Positions 12,825 through 23,312 are shown, counted from the first letter of the stretch. The stretch is 24,726 bases of DNA from Planctomycetota bacterium (GCA_026692885.1 JAPLNJ010001207.1:1-24726), one strand, 5' to 3'. Program-made: numbers and translations. The notes: a model not told the origin generated them from the sequence alone.

Positions 12825-15263
12825 TCAGCGAAACAGATAGATCTGGCCGCGGATTTTGATCACGAGTTCTTCGCCCGGTTGTTGGCGAGCCAGGACGGCA
12901 TTCTCGGAAGCCGTGTTGGCGGCGGCCAGCTTGAAGTACTCCTCGCTGAACCGCTCGACGGTCTGGATTTTGTTCGCATCTTTCTTGAGGTCCACGTCCT
13001 TGACGTTCGCGGCAATCCACTGCTGGCCGCGTTTGTAGAGCGTTTGGCCGGCCACGATTTGCACGGACTGCGTGCTGACTTCTTCGTCCTTATCGATGTT
13101 CCGGTACCGGACGCCGGGGGCGGACGCAGCGGCCGGCGCGGCCTTTCCTGCGGGTGCTCCGCCTCGGCCCGCGGCCATGCCGTAGCCGGCGCCACCCATG
13201 GCGCCGCTGAGCGCGCGGCCACTAAAATTGCCGTCGCCGGTTGCGTCGCGGTAGAAGTCCGCAGACTCCATCGGCGCCAGTCTCGACTCCCTCAACATCT
13301 GCTTTTCGGCCCGTTGGGCGAAGGCGGCCCGGCCTTCACCCTCGCTCAGCCGGTCGACAGCGCTGGAGGCCTGCGCCAACCTGCGTTGCATCATCGGCGC
13401 CGCCTCCCGTATCGCCCCAGGAAGCCCACCGCCAGCCAGGGTCGGCGGCGGATTGTCGTCGGCCAGGAAGGATGTGTACGGCGTGAGAATCCCGTGCTTG
13501 GTGGACAGGTTCACCAACTCCTGGACCAACTCGTCGTTCTTGCCCTTCAGGTCCATCTCGTCGATGATTTCACCGATCCGCCGCACTGCCCACAGTTTCT
13601 CGACAAAGGCGTACGACTCGTCGCCACTCTTTTCGACCAACTTCGCCGGGAAGTCGAACTTCTGTTCTTCCTTGCCCAGTTTGCCGCGGACAAGCACCCG
13701 AGCGTCTCCGGGCTTTTTGTACCGCCCGACCAGAACCAACTGTTCGCCCTCGAACAAATCATTCACGTCCCGCGGATACACGCGATTGACGGCCGGCCCA
13801 TCTTCCGGGCGTACGCCCTCCAGATCGAAATTCACCGCGACCTCGGTCAACACCGGGGCGCTGATCCGGCTGTATAGGCGACTGACGTGGACTTCCAAAT
13901 TCTCGTCCGGCCGGGAGAACTCGCTCTGGCCGTAGTTGGTCCGCGACAAGCGGTCCAGCAACCGGCTGTTCACATCGTAGCCCACGCCGAGCGTGATCAG
14001 ACGCGTGCGATGCTTGTTCAACTGCCGCACGTGATCGATGACCTTCGCCTCGTTGGTTTCGCCTGCGGTCGGCAAGCCATCGGTCAGGAAGATGATGAAG
14101 CTTGGCCGCGAGGCGTCCTGAATCATGTTCAACGCCGCCGTCATCGCTCCGTCGATGTTGGTGCTACCACCGGCGTAGATCCCTTCGACAAAGCCCAACG
14201 CCGCTTTGCGTGTCGGCTCGTCGTAACGCTGCAACTCCGGGCGGAACGACTCGACACTGCTGTCGTAGGCGATCACGTTGAACGTGTCGCCCTCGCGCAG
14301 ATTGTTCAACACGAACTTCAAGGCTTCTTTGCACTGCTCGATCTTTTTACCGCTCATACTGCCCGAACGGTCGACCACGAAGATCGCGGTCTTGTTGGGC
14401 CGCTCGGCTGACTTGCCCTCCAACTGTGGGCTGGCCAACAGCAGGAAGAAGCCTTCCTGTTCTTTGTCCGGCCGGTAACTCAACACGCTCGCGCCGAGCT
14501 TGCCCGCCGCATTGTCGTAGAACAGACGAAAATCCCCCGCCGGTACCTGGTTCGTCACCTCGTACTTGACCACGGCGTGCCGGTCGTCCGGTCGCTTGAC
14601 CTCGATCGAGTGCGTCGGACTGTAGACGCTCTTGATCTCGGCCGAGCTTTCGATCGAAGCTTCGATCGACACCTTCTCGACCGCCGTCGACGTATACTTG
14701 GCGGTCGACAGGGGGAACAGGAAATCGGTGACCTGCCGGTCCTTGCGGAGCAGTTGGTTGTACCGCATCGTCACCTTACGCTCGGCGCCGGGCGGTACGG
14801 GGAACACGCTGGTCTGGAACATGCCCATCCCGATCCATTCCAACAGGGCCGGATCCCGGTTGCGGCGCACGTAGCTTTCGTAGATTCCACGGGCTTCTTT
14901 GGCCGGCAGCAGTTTGCCCGGATACTCCTTGCCATCCACCATGAACGTCAGTTGGTCAATCGCGCCGTCGTAGGGCAGCGGAAAGACGAACGAGACTTCC
15001 ATCGGACGGCTGCCCGTGTTTACGAACGACTGCGATACCTGGATGCGACCTACCTGATCCACAATGCGCGCCTGGACCGTCAGTTCCTTGATCTTGTAGG
15101 ACATCGGCGGTTCGGGCGTCGGCACGGGCCGCGGCCAGATGACCGGACGGGGCAGTGGCATCGGATGGTGTGGATCGACGACAATCAACACGCCCTGTCC
15201 CGACACGCGTGCCGCCAACAGGAGCAATAGGGCTCCCACCCCGAACATCAGCTTGGTCTTCAT
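12825..15263 (-). CDS. secreted VIT and von Willebrand factor A domain protein
   Basis: The 812-residue protein starts at ATG 15263 after TAAGGA; a longer frame to 15347 lacks a site. MKTKLMFGVGALLLLLAARV is a clear signal peptide, followed by a proline-rich linker. The VIT domain spans about residues 54-180 (VQARIVDQVGRIQVSQSFVN, FVFPLPYDGAIDQL). The vWA domain spans about 292-470, with the metal-ion site D-R-S-G-S-M-S at 298-304 and FLTDGLPTAGE near 392-402. A region with Q-E-L-V-N-L-S-T-K-H-G-I-L-T-P-Y-T-S-F follows, as in inter-alpha-trypsin-inhibitor-like bacterial proteins. A glycine/alanine-rich stretch and a C-terminal domain come last. It is probably a periplasmic or surface adhesion or scaffolding protein. 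It is transcribed alone and ends near a REP-like repeat. Confidence 0.9.
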   Translation of the reverse strand: MKTKLMFGVGALLLLLAARVSGQGVLIVVDPHHPMPLPRPVIWPRPVPTPEPPMSYKIKELTVQARIVDQVGRIQVSQSFVNTGSRPMEVSFVFPLPYDGAIDQLTFMVDGKEYPGKLLPAKEARGIYESYVRRNRDPALLEWIGMGMFQTSVFPVPPGAERKVTMRYNQLLRKDRQVTDFLFPLSTAKYTSTAVEKVSIEASIESSAEIKSVYSPTHSIEVKRPDDRHAVVKYEVTNQVPAGDFRLFYDNAAGKLGASVLSYRPDKEQEGFFLLLASPQLEGKSAERPNKTAIFVVDRSGSMSGKKIEQCKEALKFVLNNLREGDTFNVIAYDSSVESFRPELQRYDEPTRKAALGFVEGIYAGGSTNIDGAMTAALNMIQDASRPSFIIFLTDGLPTAGETNEAKVIDHVRQLNKHRTRLITLGVGYDVNSRLLDRLSRTNYGQSEFSRPDENLEVHVSRLYSRISAPVLTEVAVNFDLEGVRPEDGPAVNRVYPRDVNDLFEGEQLVLVGRYKKPGDARVLVRGKLGKEEQKFDFPAKLVEKSGDESYAFVEKLWAVRRIGEIIDEMDLKGKNDELVQELVNLSTKHGILTPYTSFLADDNPPPTLAGGGLPGAIREAAPMMQRRLAQASSAVDRLSEGEGRAAFAQRAEKQMLRESRLAPMESADFYRDATGDGNFSGRALSGAMGGAGYGMAAGRGGAPAGKAAPAAASAPGVRYRNIDKDEEVSTQSVQIVAGQTLYKRGQQWIAANVKDVDLKKDANKIQTVERFSEEYFKLAAANTASENAVLARQQPGEELVIKIRGQIYLFR

Positions 15264-15596
15264 AGTTCTGTTCCTTACCGAGAGGGTCCCGTGTGGAGGA
15301 GTCTGGGCCTTGATCGGAACGTCGTGCATCGTAAGCGTCTCAAACATCTAGACGAGAACCGCCAGCCAAACGTTTTTGGCCGCTCTCAACAATGTGACAA
15401 ACTGGCGCAGCGCGTACAAGTCCCGCTGGTTTCTTACGTTCCGACTTGAGCGGCAAAATCGCCGCGAAATGATCGTCAAGAAAGGCTTGCCACGGGGTGC
15501 TGGCATCGTTATGCTAGCGACCCTCGCGGTGGGGAGCTGCGAGAAGAGTGAGACGCCCTTCAGAATCAGGCCACTGAAAACTTTTTGCCTGACCCG
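15264..15596. other. leader/intergenic region between the VIT-vWA gene and nrdJ
   Basis: This stretch holds the upstream regions of two divergent genes. A short plus-strand frame at 15469-15600 (MIVKKGLPRGAGIVMLATLA, then VGSC) looks like a lipoprotein signal but has no ribosome site and only 43 codons, so it is not called. No repeats or RNA structures were recognised here. Confidence 0.35.
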
Positions 15597-15624
15597 TTGA
15601 CGGCTCCCAGCAAAAGTGTAAACT
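15597..15624 (+). promoter_or_regulatory. probable sigma-70 type promoter of nrdJ
   Basis: TTGACG at 15597-15602 and TAAACT at 15619-15624 are separated by 16 bases. The predicted start of transcription falls next to or inside the first NrdR box, the position expected for repression. The resulting leader would be about 220 bases long. Confidence 0.5.
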
Positions 15625-15634
15625 GCTCAACCAT

Positions 15635-15678
15635 CACATATATTGTGCGTCTGAAACGGCGACATACAATATATAGTG
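15635..15678 (+). promoter_or_regulatory. two NrdR boxes upstream of nrdJ
   Basis: Box 1 is CACATATATTGTG (15635-15647) and box 2 is ACAATATATAGTG (15666-15678). Both fit the AT-rich palindrome bound by NrdR, the ATP/dATP-sensing repressor of ribonucleotide reductase genes. Their centres are 31 bp apart, three helical turns, the spacing usually seen for paired NrdR boxes. Control of nrdJ by NrdR is inferred; no full nrdR gene is in the window. Confidence 0.85.
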
Positions 15679-15849
15679 GTCATTCTAAGGGATTGCTGCC
15701 TATCGGCGGCCCGTTGACTTTCCTTTTTTCCTCAGTTTTGTTTGGTCGAAACGGAAATCGGCCCGGCCGTTTTGGTGTACTTAGGTACACTTCAGGATGC
15801 TAGTTTTCCGCGTTCGACGGATCCCTCCAGCCAGCAGAAGGAGCTGAAC

Positions 15850-18834
15850 ATGGCCAGTGTTGCAGAACGTACCTCGCTCACCCCGTCGCTGTCCGAACAG
15901 GCGGATTCTCCCAAGCGTCGCAACGGCATGCGGATCGAGCCGCTTTTCTGTCCGACCGAGGTGGCCGACCCCTTGGAAACGGTGACCTGGGAAATCCGTT
16001 CGGCGGCGATCAAGGACGAGAGTGGTGGGGTGCTGTTCGAACAAACCGATTGTGAGATTCCGGCCCCTTGGAGCCCATTGGCGACCAACGTCGTGGTCAG
16101 CAAATATTTCTACGGGGAGGTTGGTACCAAGCAGCGCGAGCACAGTGTCCGGCAACTGATTCATCGTGTCACGCGGACAATTGCCGATTGGGGCACGGAA
16201 GACGGGTACTTCGCGTCGGCCAAGGATGGCGAGCAATTCTATCGCGAACTGACGTGGCTGTGCCTGCACCAGCACGGCTCGTTCAACTCGCCGGTTTGGT
16301 TCAACGTGGGTCTATACCACCAGTACGGCGTGACCGGGGCCAAGTGCAACTGGCACCACGACGTGAAAACGCGGCGGGTCGTCCAACCGGAGAACCCTTA
16401 CGAGTTTCCGCAAGGCTCGGCGTGTTTCATTCAGAGCGTCGACGACAACATGGAAGCCATCATGCATTTGGCGACCAGCGAGGCCATGTTGTTCAAGTTC
16501 GGTTCCGGCACGGGCACCGATCTGTCCACCATCCGTTCCTGCCGCGAGAAACTTTCGGGCGGCGGGCGTCCGTCGGGCCCGCTCTCGTTCATGCGGGTGT
16601 ACGACCAGATCGCGGCGGTAGTCAAATCCGGGGGCAAGACGCGACGGGCAGCCAAAATGCAGTCGCTCAAGGTCTGGCACCCGGACATCCAGGAATTCAT
16701 CGAATGCAAGTGGAAGGAAGAGCAGAAAGCCCACACGCTAATCGAAAGCGGCAAGTACGAGGCCAATTTCAACGGCGAGGCTTACAGTTCGGTGCTCTTC
16801 CAGAATGCCAACTTGTCGGTGCGGGTCACCGACGAGTTCATGGAAACGGTGGAAAAAGGTGGTCGCTGGGCCACGCGGTGGGTCTCCAAGAACGGCCGTG
16901 GCGAACCGCCCGCTTATGATGCCCGGCATCTGCTGCGGCGGATGGCCGAGTGCGCTTGGCACTGCGGCGACCCCGGCGTCCAGTACGACACCACCATCAA
17001 TCGCTGGCACACCTGCCCGAATTCGGGCCGCATCAATGCCAGCAACCCGTGCAGCGAGTACATGTTCCTGGACGACTCCGCCTGCAATCTGTCCAGCATC
17101 AACCTGATGCGATTTCGCAAGCCGGACGGCAGCTTCGACGTCGAGCGGTTTACAGCCGCCTGCCGCATTTTCTTCATTGCCCAGGAGATCCTCGTCGATC
17201 ACGCCAGTTACCCGACCGAGCGCATTGCCGAGAACAGCCACCTGTTTCGACCCCTCGGTCTGGGCTTCTCGAACCTGGGCAGCCTGATCATGACCAGTGG
17301 GCTGCCCTACGACTCGGAGGCCGCTTTGGGGTTGTGCGGTTCGCTGACCGCTCTGCTGCATGGGACGGCCAATTTGACCAGCGCGGAAATGGCGGGCGTG
17401 GTGGGGCCGTTTGAGGCGTACGCCGAGAATCGCGAGCCGTTCCTCCGCGTCATGCGCATGCATCGCGATGCCGTCGAGGGCATCCATGATGCGGGCCCGC
17501 CGGACTTGAAGGAAGCGGCCCGCGACCTGTGGGACCAGGTCCTGGTATTGGGCCGCAAACAGGGCTTCCGGAATGCTCAGGCCACGGTCCTGGCCCCGAC
17601 CGGGACCATCAGCTTCATGATGGACTGCGACACCACCGGAATCGAGCCGGATATCGCGTTGGTGAAGTACAAGCAGCTGGCGGGCGGCGGGATGCTGAAG
17701 CTCGTCAACAACACCGTACCGATGGCCTTGCGAGCCTTGGGTTACGACGAACCGCAGCTCGCCTCGATCACCAAGTACATTGACGAGCACGATACGGTCG
17801 AAGGCGCGACCGAGTTGAATGCGGAGCACTTGGCTGTTTTTGATTGTGCCTTTAAGCCCGCCAACGGCACTCGCAGCATTCCATGGAAAGCACACATCCG
17901 CATGATGGCGGCGGCTCAGCCGTTCCTGTCCGGAGCCATCTCCAAGACGGTCAACATGCCCAATGAAACGACCCCGGAGGACATCGCTGAGGCGTACATG
18001 TGGGGTTGGAAGATGGGCTTGAAGTCCCTGGCCATCTACCGTGACGGTTCGAAGCAGAGCCAGCCGCTGTCCACCAAGAACGAGAACGGCAAGGTGGCCG
18101 ACAAGGACCAAGAGAAGCAGGTGCCGCGTCCGCGCCGCGAACGGTTGCCCGACACGCGGCAGTCGATCACGCACAAGTTCAGCGTGAGCGGCCACGAGGG
18201 CTATATCAACGTCGGGTTGTATCCCGACGGTCGGCCTGGTGAGTTGTTCATCACCATGGCCAAGGAGGGCAGCACCATCGGCGGCCTGATGGACTGTTTC
18301 GGCACGGCGATTTCCATGAGTCTGCAGTATGGCGTGCCGTTGGAAGTGTTGGTCAACAAGTTCTCCCACACGCGGTTCGAGCCGATGGGGCATACCACCA
18401 ATCCCGACATTCGGATCGCCAAGAGTCTCGTGGACTACATCTTCCGCTGGCTGGGCATGACCTTCCTGACCGGCTACCGCGAGGCCAGCAACGGCCTGCC
18501 GCTGAAGCCCGCGTCCGAAAGTGGCGACGGCGAGGCGGCGACCCCCGCGGCGAAAGCCACAGCGACTCCCGCGGCGAAAGCCACCGGGGAAGCCACGTCC
18601 ACCGGTTCCAGTGCGAAAAGTGGCGGCGGGAATGGTACGCTGGACCTGGAAGTCCTGGAACGAGCCGGCCTGTCGATGAAAGTCGACGGAAACGGACACC
18701 AGACGGGCCGTAGCGATCAGTTCGCCCGCTTCCAGAGTGACGCCCCTGCCTGTGACGGCTGTGGTGCCATCACCGTCCGCAACGGCAACTGCTACCTTTG
18801 CTACAATTGCGGCAATAGCATGGGGTGCTCGTAG
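15850..18834 (+). CDS. nrdJ: adenosylcobalamin-dependent (class II) ribonucleoside-diphosphate reductase
   Basis: The 994-residue enzyme reduces ribonucleotides to deoxyribonucleotides using vitamin B12 instead of an oxygen-made radical. The ATG at 15850 follows AAGGAG. Key positions are visible: the redox cysteine in QGSACFIQSV (about residue 192), the active site NPCSEYMFLDDSACNLSSIN (cysteine about 401, glutamate about 403), and the phosphate-binding PTGTISFMMDCDTTGIEPD. Motifs SVSGHEGYINVGLYPDGRPG and EGSTIGGLMDCFGTAISMSL belong to the C-terminal region of long NrdJ proteins. An alanine/threonine-rich linker with two repeated A-T-P-A-A-K-A-T units leads to a zinc ribbon (CDGCG near residue 965, then CYLCYNCGNSMGCS). 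Two NrdR boxes precede the gene. No cobalamin riboswitch was recognised. Confidence 0.96.
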   Translation: MASVAERTSLTPSLSEQADSPKRRNGMRIEPLFCPTEVADPLETVTWEIRSAAIKDESGGVLFEQTDCEIPAPWSPLATNVVVSKYFYGEVGTKQREHSVRQLIHRVTRTIADWGTEDGYFASAKDGEQFYRELTWLCLHQHGSFNSPVWFNVGLYHQYGVTGAKCNWHHDVKTRRVVQPENPYEFPQGSACFIQSVDDNMEAIMHLATSEAMLFKFGSGTGTDLSTIRSCREKLSGGGRPSGPLSFMRVYDQIAAVVKSGGKTRRAAKMQSLKVWHPDIQEFIECKWKEEQKAHTLIESGKYEANFNGEAYSSVLFQNANLSVRVTDEFMETVEKGGRWATRWVSKNGRGEPPAYDARHLLRRMAECAWHCGDPGVQYDTTINRWHTCPNSGRINASNPCSEYMFLDDSACNLSSINLMRFRKPDGSFDVERFTAACRIFFIAQEILVDHASYPTERIAENSHLFRPLGLGFSNLGSLIMTSGLPYDSEAALGLCGSLTALLHGTANLTSAEMAGVVGPFEAYAENREPFLRVMRMHRDAVEGIHDAGPPDLKEAARDLWDQVLVLGRKQGFRNAQATVLAPTGTISFMMDCDTTGIEPDIALVKYKQLAGGGMLKLVNNTVPMALRALGYDEPQLASITKYIDEHDTVEGATELNAEHLAVFDCAFKPANGTRSIPWKAHIRMMAAAQPFLSGAISKTVNMPNETTPEDIAEAYMWGWKMGLKSLAIYRDGSKQSQPLSTKNENGKVADKDQEKQVPRPRRERLPDTRQSITHKFSVSGHEGYINVGLYPDGRPGELFITMAKEGSTIGGLMDCFGTAISMSLQYGVPLEVLVNKFSHTRFEPMGHTTNPDIRIAKSLVDYIFRWLGMTFLTGYREASNGLPLKPASESGDGEAATPAAKATATPAAKATGEATSTGSSAKSGGGNGTLDLEVLERAGLSMKVDGNGHQTGRSDQFARFQSDAPACDGCGAITVRNGNCYLCYNCGNSMGCS

Positions 18835-18852
18835 GGGATGGGGGCTACTCAA

Positions 18853-18884
18853 GTAGGGTACATCAAGCGCAGCGCCGATGTACC
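18853..18884. repeat. 32-bp GTAGGG-type palindromic repeat, copy 1
   Basis: The unit starts GTAGGGTACATC, has AGCGCAGCG in the middle and ends GATGTACC, folding as a hairpin with GGTACATC arms. An exact 32-base copy in the opposite orientation lies at 19874-19905. It starts 18 bases after the nrdJ stop and may serve as its terminator. This repeat style (GTAGGGT...AGCGCAGCG...) is familiar from many bacterial genomes. Confidence 0.9.
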
Positions 18885-19124
18885 AACGGTTCGGCGGTCC
18901 TGATAGCTCACGTTTCCAAGGCTCGGCCGGAACACACCTCCCTCGCCTCGATACCCCGGGGAGAGGGCTGGGGTGGCCCGCGCAAAACTGTATCCCAGAG
19001 AGTCCTTGCCATGGTGAGATCTGGTCTGGCTTTTGTTCCAGCTTGGCATGTTGGGTCCCCATCCGGGCTCGCCCCGGTGGAATTGGGTTTCGTACACTAC
19101 GTCCGCAGATGCCAGCCGTGCTGT

Positions 19125-19163
19125 CTTCCGCCGCCTCCCGCCCGCCGCTTCCGGCGGCGGAAG
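19125..19163. repeat. 11-bp stem hairpin
   Basis: CTTCCGCCGCC (19125-19135) faces GGCGGCGGAAG (19153-19163) with a 17-base loop. It is one of several strong stem-loops in the gap after nrdJ. Confidence 0.7.
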
Positions 19164-19323
19164 AAGTGAGGCGGTTGCGGACCCGTGGCGTAGTCCAGAA
19201 ACCTCGCTCCACCGGGGCAAGCCCGAATGGCACGAGGTTAAGCGTAACCTCCGATCCCCACTGGGCTTGCCCCAGTGGACAAGAGGTTTGAAAACCAAGG
19301 CCGCGTACTGCAACCACACCCCA

Positions 19324-19378
19324 TCCCCTTCGCCGCATTCACCGCCGCCGCAGGCGGCGGTGAATGCGGCGAAGGGGA
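19324..19378. repeat. perfect 26-bp hairpin with a 3-base loop
   Basis: The left arm 19324-19349 starts TCCCCTTCGCCGCATTCACC and pairs without mismatch to 19353-19378, with only GCA between the arms. This is the most stable stem in the window. No T-run follows directly, so it is not a classic terminator. Confidence 0.9.
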
Positions 19379-19610
19379 ATAGAAGTAGGGGGGCCGCTGT
19401 TAGTGACTAAACCCTTTTTCCACTGGGGCAAGCCCAGTGGGGAAAGTGGCGGAATGACAACGACTTATGCTTAACCTCGTACCATTCGGGGCAAGCCCGG
19501 ATGGGGGCGGAACGAAAACAGGACCATCCGTTTGACGCCCGACTCCCCAATTTTTGCGAGGCCCGGGGCTGGGGTGAGGGGCGGCATCGCAGATGCCGAT
19601 TCTGCCAATG

Positions 19611-19895
19611 GACTCACCACAGCACGACTCTCGGCAGGAGATTTGCGGTGAATGCGGCAGCGCATTCGCCAAGTCTTCGGCGTCAATGAAAGGCTTATGC
19701 CGCGAGTGTGCCTACCGGCTTTACGGCAAGCCACCATGCCCGCATGAATTCCAAAACGGAACCTGCGTCTATTGCGGATGGGATGGTTCAACCACGCAAT
19801 ATGTCGAATCGCTGAGGCGTGGTGTGCGTGGGCCAAGCTGTGTGTCGCTCCGGCTATTTCGGCCTTATCCCAAGGTACATCGGCGCTGCGCTTGA
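19611..19895 (+). CDS. small zinc-ribbon protein whose stop codon lies in a repeat (94 aa)
   Basis: The frame from ATG 19611 encodes paired cysteine knuckles: EICGECGSAFAKSSASMKGL with CRECAYRLYG, then KPPCPHEFQNGTCVYCGWDG and STTQYVESL. The second part (C-x-H-x-F-x-x-G-x-C-x-x-C-x-W-D-G-S) is a pattern I recognise from short planctomycete proteins of unknown function. An in-frame ATG at 19593 is also possible; neither start has a strong ribosome site. After about residue 64 the sequence becomes basic and irregular (VRGPSCVSLRLFRPYPKVHR). The stop at 19893-19895 lies inside the 32-bp palindromic repeat, so the native C-terminus may have been replaced. Confidence 0.5.
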   Translation, partial: DSPQHDSRQEICGECGSAFAKSSASMKGLCRECAYRLYGKPPCPHEFQNGTCVYCGWDGSTTQYVESLRRGVRGPSCVSLRLFRPYPKVHRRCA

Positions 19896-19905
19896 TGTAC
19901 CCTAC
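19874..19905. repeat. 32-bp GTAGGG-type palindromic repeat, copy 2 (inverted)
   Basis: This is an exact reverse complement of 18853-18884. It supplies the last codons and stop of the upstream zinc-ribbon frame. The two copies could pair in a long transcript, enclosing about 1 kb. Confidence 0.9.
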
Positions 19906-20049
19906 AAGACCGCTGACGCGGATTTCGCGCCGGCGTTTTTCTTGCGCTGTGAGCGGTGGCATTCCGCTGTTTTCGCCAGGGGCAGTGGCAGGCACGCCGC
20001 GTCGAGACTAAATTGATGTCCTGGATTGCTCGAACTGCAGAAGTCCGGC

Positions 20050-20138
20050 AGGTCAGCCTTTCCCGGTTGACGGCAGGCTGGAACGTCTGACCTACTTACC
20101 ACTCTACGCAAACGTCAGGCTGGAAAGCCTGACCTACG
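20050..20138. repeat. two copies of a GTCAGGCT-type palindrome
   Basis: A clean copy at 20113-20138 (GTCAGGCTGGAAAGCCTGAC flanked by CTACG) follows a degenerate copy at 20050-20095. Both lie just before the PmoA-like gene, with the last copy ending 30 bases before its ATG, probably within the mRNA leader. Confidence 0.75.
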
Positions 20139-20167
20139 TGCTGACCCCTGACCAAGGAATTCCCCCC

Positions 20168-21121
20168 ATGCTTCGTCCGACATTTCTCTTGTCGTTCGGT
20201 TTGTCGCTCGGCCTGGCAGCGGCGCTGCAGGCCGCTCACTTTGACGTCGAGCAAGAACCGGACGGGGTGACTGTCAAACTGAACGGCAAACTGTTCACGC
20301 GCTACGTGATCAAGTCCGGCGCCAAGCCGATTCTGTGGCCGATCATCGGTCCCTCGGGGGACGAAGTGACGCGGCAGTATCCGATGCGGAAGGCCGGCGA
20401 AGACGAGAAGGCCGATCACCCGCACCAGCGATCCTGTTGGTTCACGCACGGGGACGTCAATGGGGTCAGCTTCTGGGACGAAGGCGGCAAGCACGGCGAC
20501 ATCGTCCAGCGGGAGTTCGGTCAGGTGAAGGGCGGCGACCAGGCCGTCATCGTCACACGCAACGATTGGGTCGGACCGGATGGAAAGAAACAGTGCGAGG
20601 ACCAGCGTACGGTGACGTTTGGTGTGGACGGCGACAGCGTCTGGTTCGATTTTGACATCACACTTACCGCCACCGATGGCCCTGTGAAATTCGGGGACAC
20701 CAAGGAAGGCACGTTCGGCATCCGAGTGGCTGGAACCATGAACGTGGATGCCAAACTGGGCGGCCGAATTATCAACAGCGACGGGGCTACGGACGGAAGT
20801 GCCTGGGCCAAAGCGGCTGCGTGGTGCGACTACCAGGGGCCGGTCAAAGGCAAAACGGTGGGCATTGCTGTCATGAATCACCCCAGCAGCTTCCGCTACC
20901 CGACCTATTGGCACGTGCGGACCTACGGCCTGTTTGCCGCTAATCCCTTTGGCGTCAGCGATTTCACGAAGGCCGCGAAAGGTGCGGGAGCGTATACGCT
21001 GGAGGCTGGCAAGTCCTTGACGCTCAACTACCGGGTGTTGATCCACCCAGGCGACGAGAAGCTAGGTCGGGTCGCGGAGGTCTTCGAGGCCTACGCCAAG
21101 ACCAAGAAAACGGGGACCTAG
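20168..21121 (+). CDS. secreted PmoA-like protein (DUF6807)
   Basis: The 317-residue protein starts at ATG 20168 after AAGGA; an upstream in-frame ATG at 20138 overlaps the repeat. MLRPTFLLSFGLSLGLAAAL is a signal peptide. The mature protein carries the DUF6807 pattern: FDVEQEPDGVTVKLNGKLFT, YVIKSGAKPILWPIIGPSG, DHPHQRSCWFTHGDVNGVSF, and a later GIAVMNHPSSFRYPTYWHVR with LFAANPFGVSDF. Planctomycete annotation often names these 'PmoA family protein', but they have no shown link to methane oxidation and are related in fold to sugar-processing proteins. H-P-H-Q-R and M-N-H-P are likely active or metal-binding positions. It is encoded alone between repeat-rich spacers. Full length for the family. 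Confidence 0.88.
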   Translation: MLRPTFLLSFGLSLGLAAALQAAHFDVEQEPDGVTVKLNGKLFTRYVIKSGAKPILWPIIGPSGDEVTRQYPMRKAGEDEKADHPHQRSCWFTHGDVNGVSFWDEGGKHGDIVQREFGQVKGGDQAVIVTRNDWVGPDGKKQCEDQRTVTFGVDGDSVWFDFDITLTATDGPVKFGDTKEGTFGIRVAGTMNVDAKLGGRIINSDGATDGSAWAKAAAWCDYQGPVKGKTVGIAVMNHPSSFRYPTYWHVRTYGLFAANPFGVSDFTKAAKGAGAYTLEAGKSLTLNYRVLIHPGDEKLGRVAEVFEAYAKTKKTGT

Positions 21122-21142
21122 ACAAACGCGTGGCGTCGCGTT

Positions 21143-21200
21143 CACGTGGTCGCGTCTCTCCGAGACGCGAAATCCGGTCTCGGAGAGACCGTTCCACGTG
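21143..21200. repeat. 58-bp nested inverted repeat, three-way junction shape
   Basis: The outer arms CACGTGG (21143-21149) and CCACGTG (21194-21200) enclose two hairpins: CGCGTCTC/GAGACGCG (21151-21169) and CGGTCTC/GAGACCG (21175-21191). The inner hairpins are themselves related in sequence. It follows the PmoA-like gene by about 20 bases and may end its transcript. Confidence 0.85.
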
Positions 21201-21305
21201 AAGTCCCTCGGTTTACCAACGGGCCTCTTCGCAATTCGGGCCCCTGTCGTCTAGAATTGACTGCTCACTTTCCCGCTTGTCACCGGAACCGAAGGGACGC
21301 CATTG

Positions 21306-23312
<2,007 letters not shown>

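Larger units (their letters stand above)
19059..19504. repeat. cluster of five related short palindromes
   Basis: Five copies of a 21-24 base palindrome lie at 19059-19080, 19209-19230, 19258-19278, 19420-19440 and 19482-19504. The best version reads CCACTGGGGCAAGCCCAGTG plus G. The outer bases vary, but the change in one arm is usually matched in the other, so pairing is kept. Between copies, GAGGTTAAGCGTAACCT-like segments also recur (near 19234 and, reversed, 19468). No gene is supported from 18885 to 19610. Confidence 0.8.

Noticed and set aside
15469..15600. 43-codon lipoprotein-like frame (ends near V-G-S-C) upstream of nrdJ
   Set aside because: No ribosome site, very short, and it runs into the nrdJ promoter region.
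15264..15849. Cobalamin riboswitch ahead of nrdJ
   Set aside because: No B12-box-like sequence was recognised; NrdR boxes account for the visible regulation.
16738..19338. An 866-codon open frame antisense to nrdJ
   Set aside because: It mirrors the codon structure of nrdJ in GC-rich DNA, has no ribosome site and no recognisable domain; nrdJ explains the region fully.
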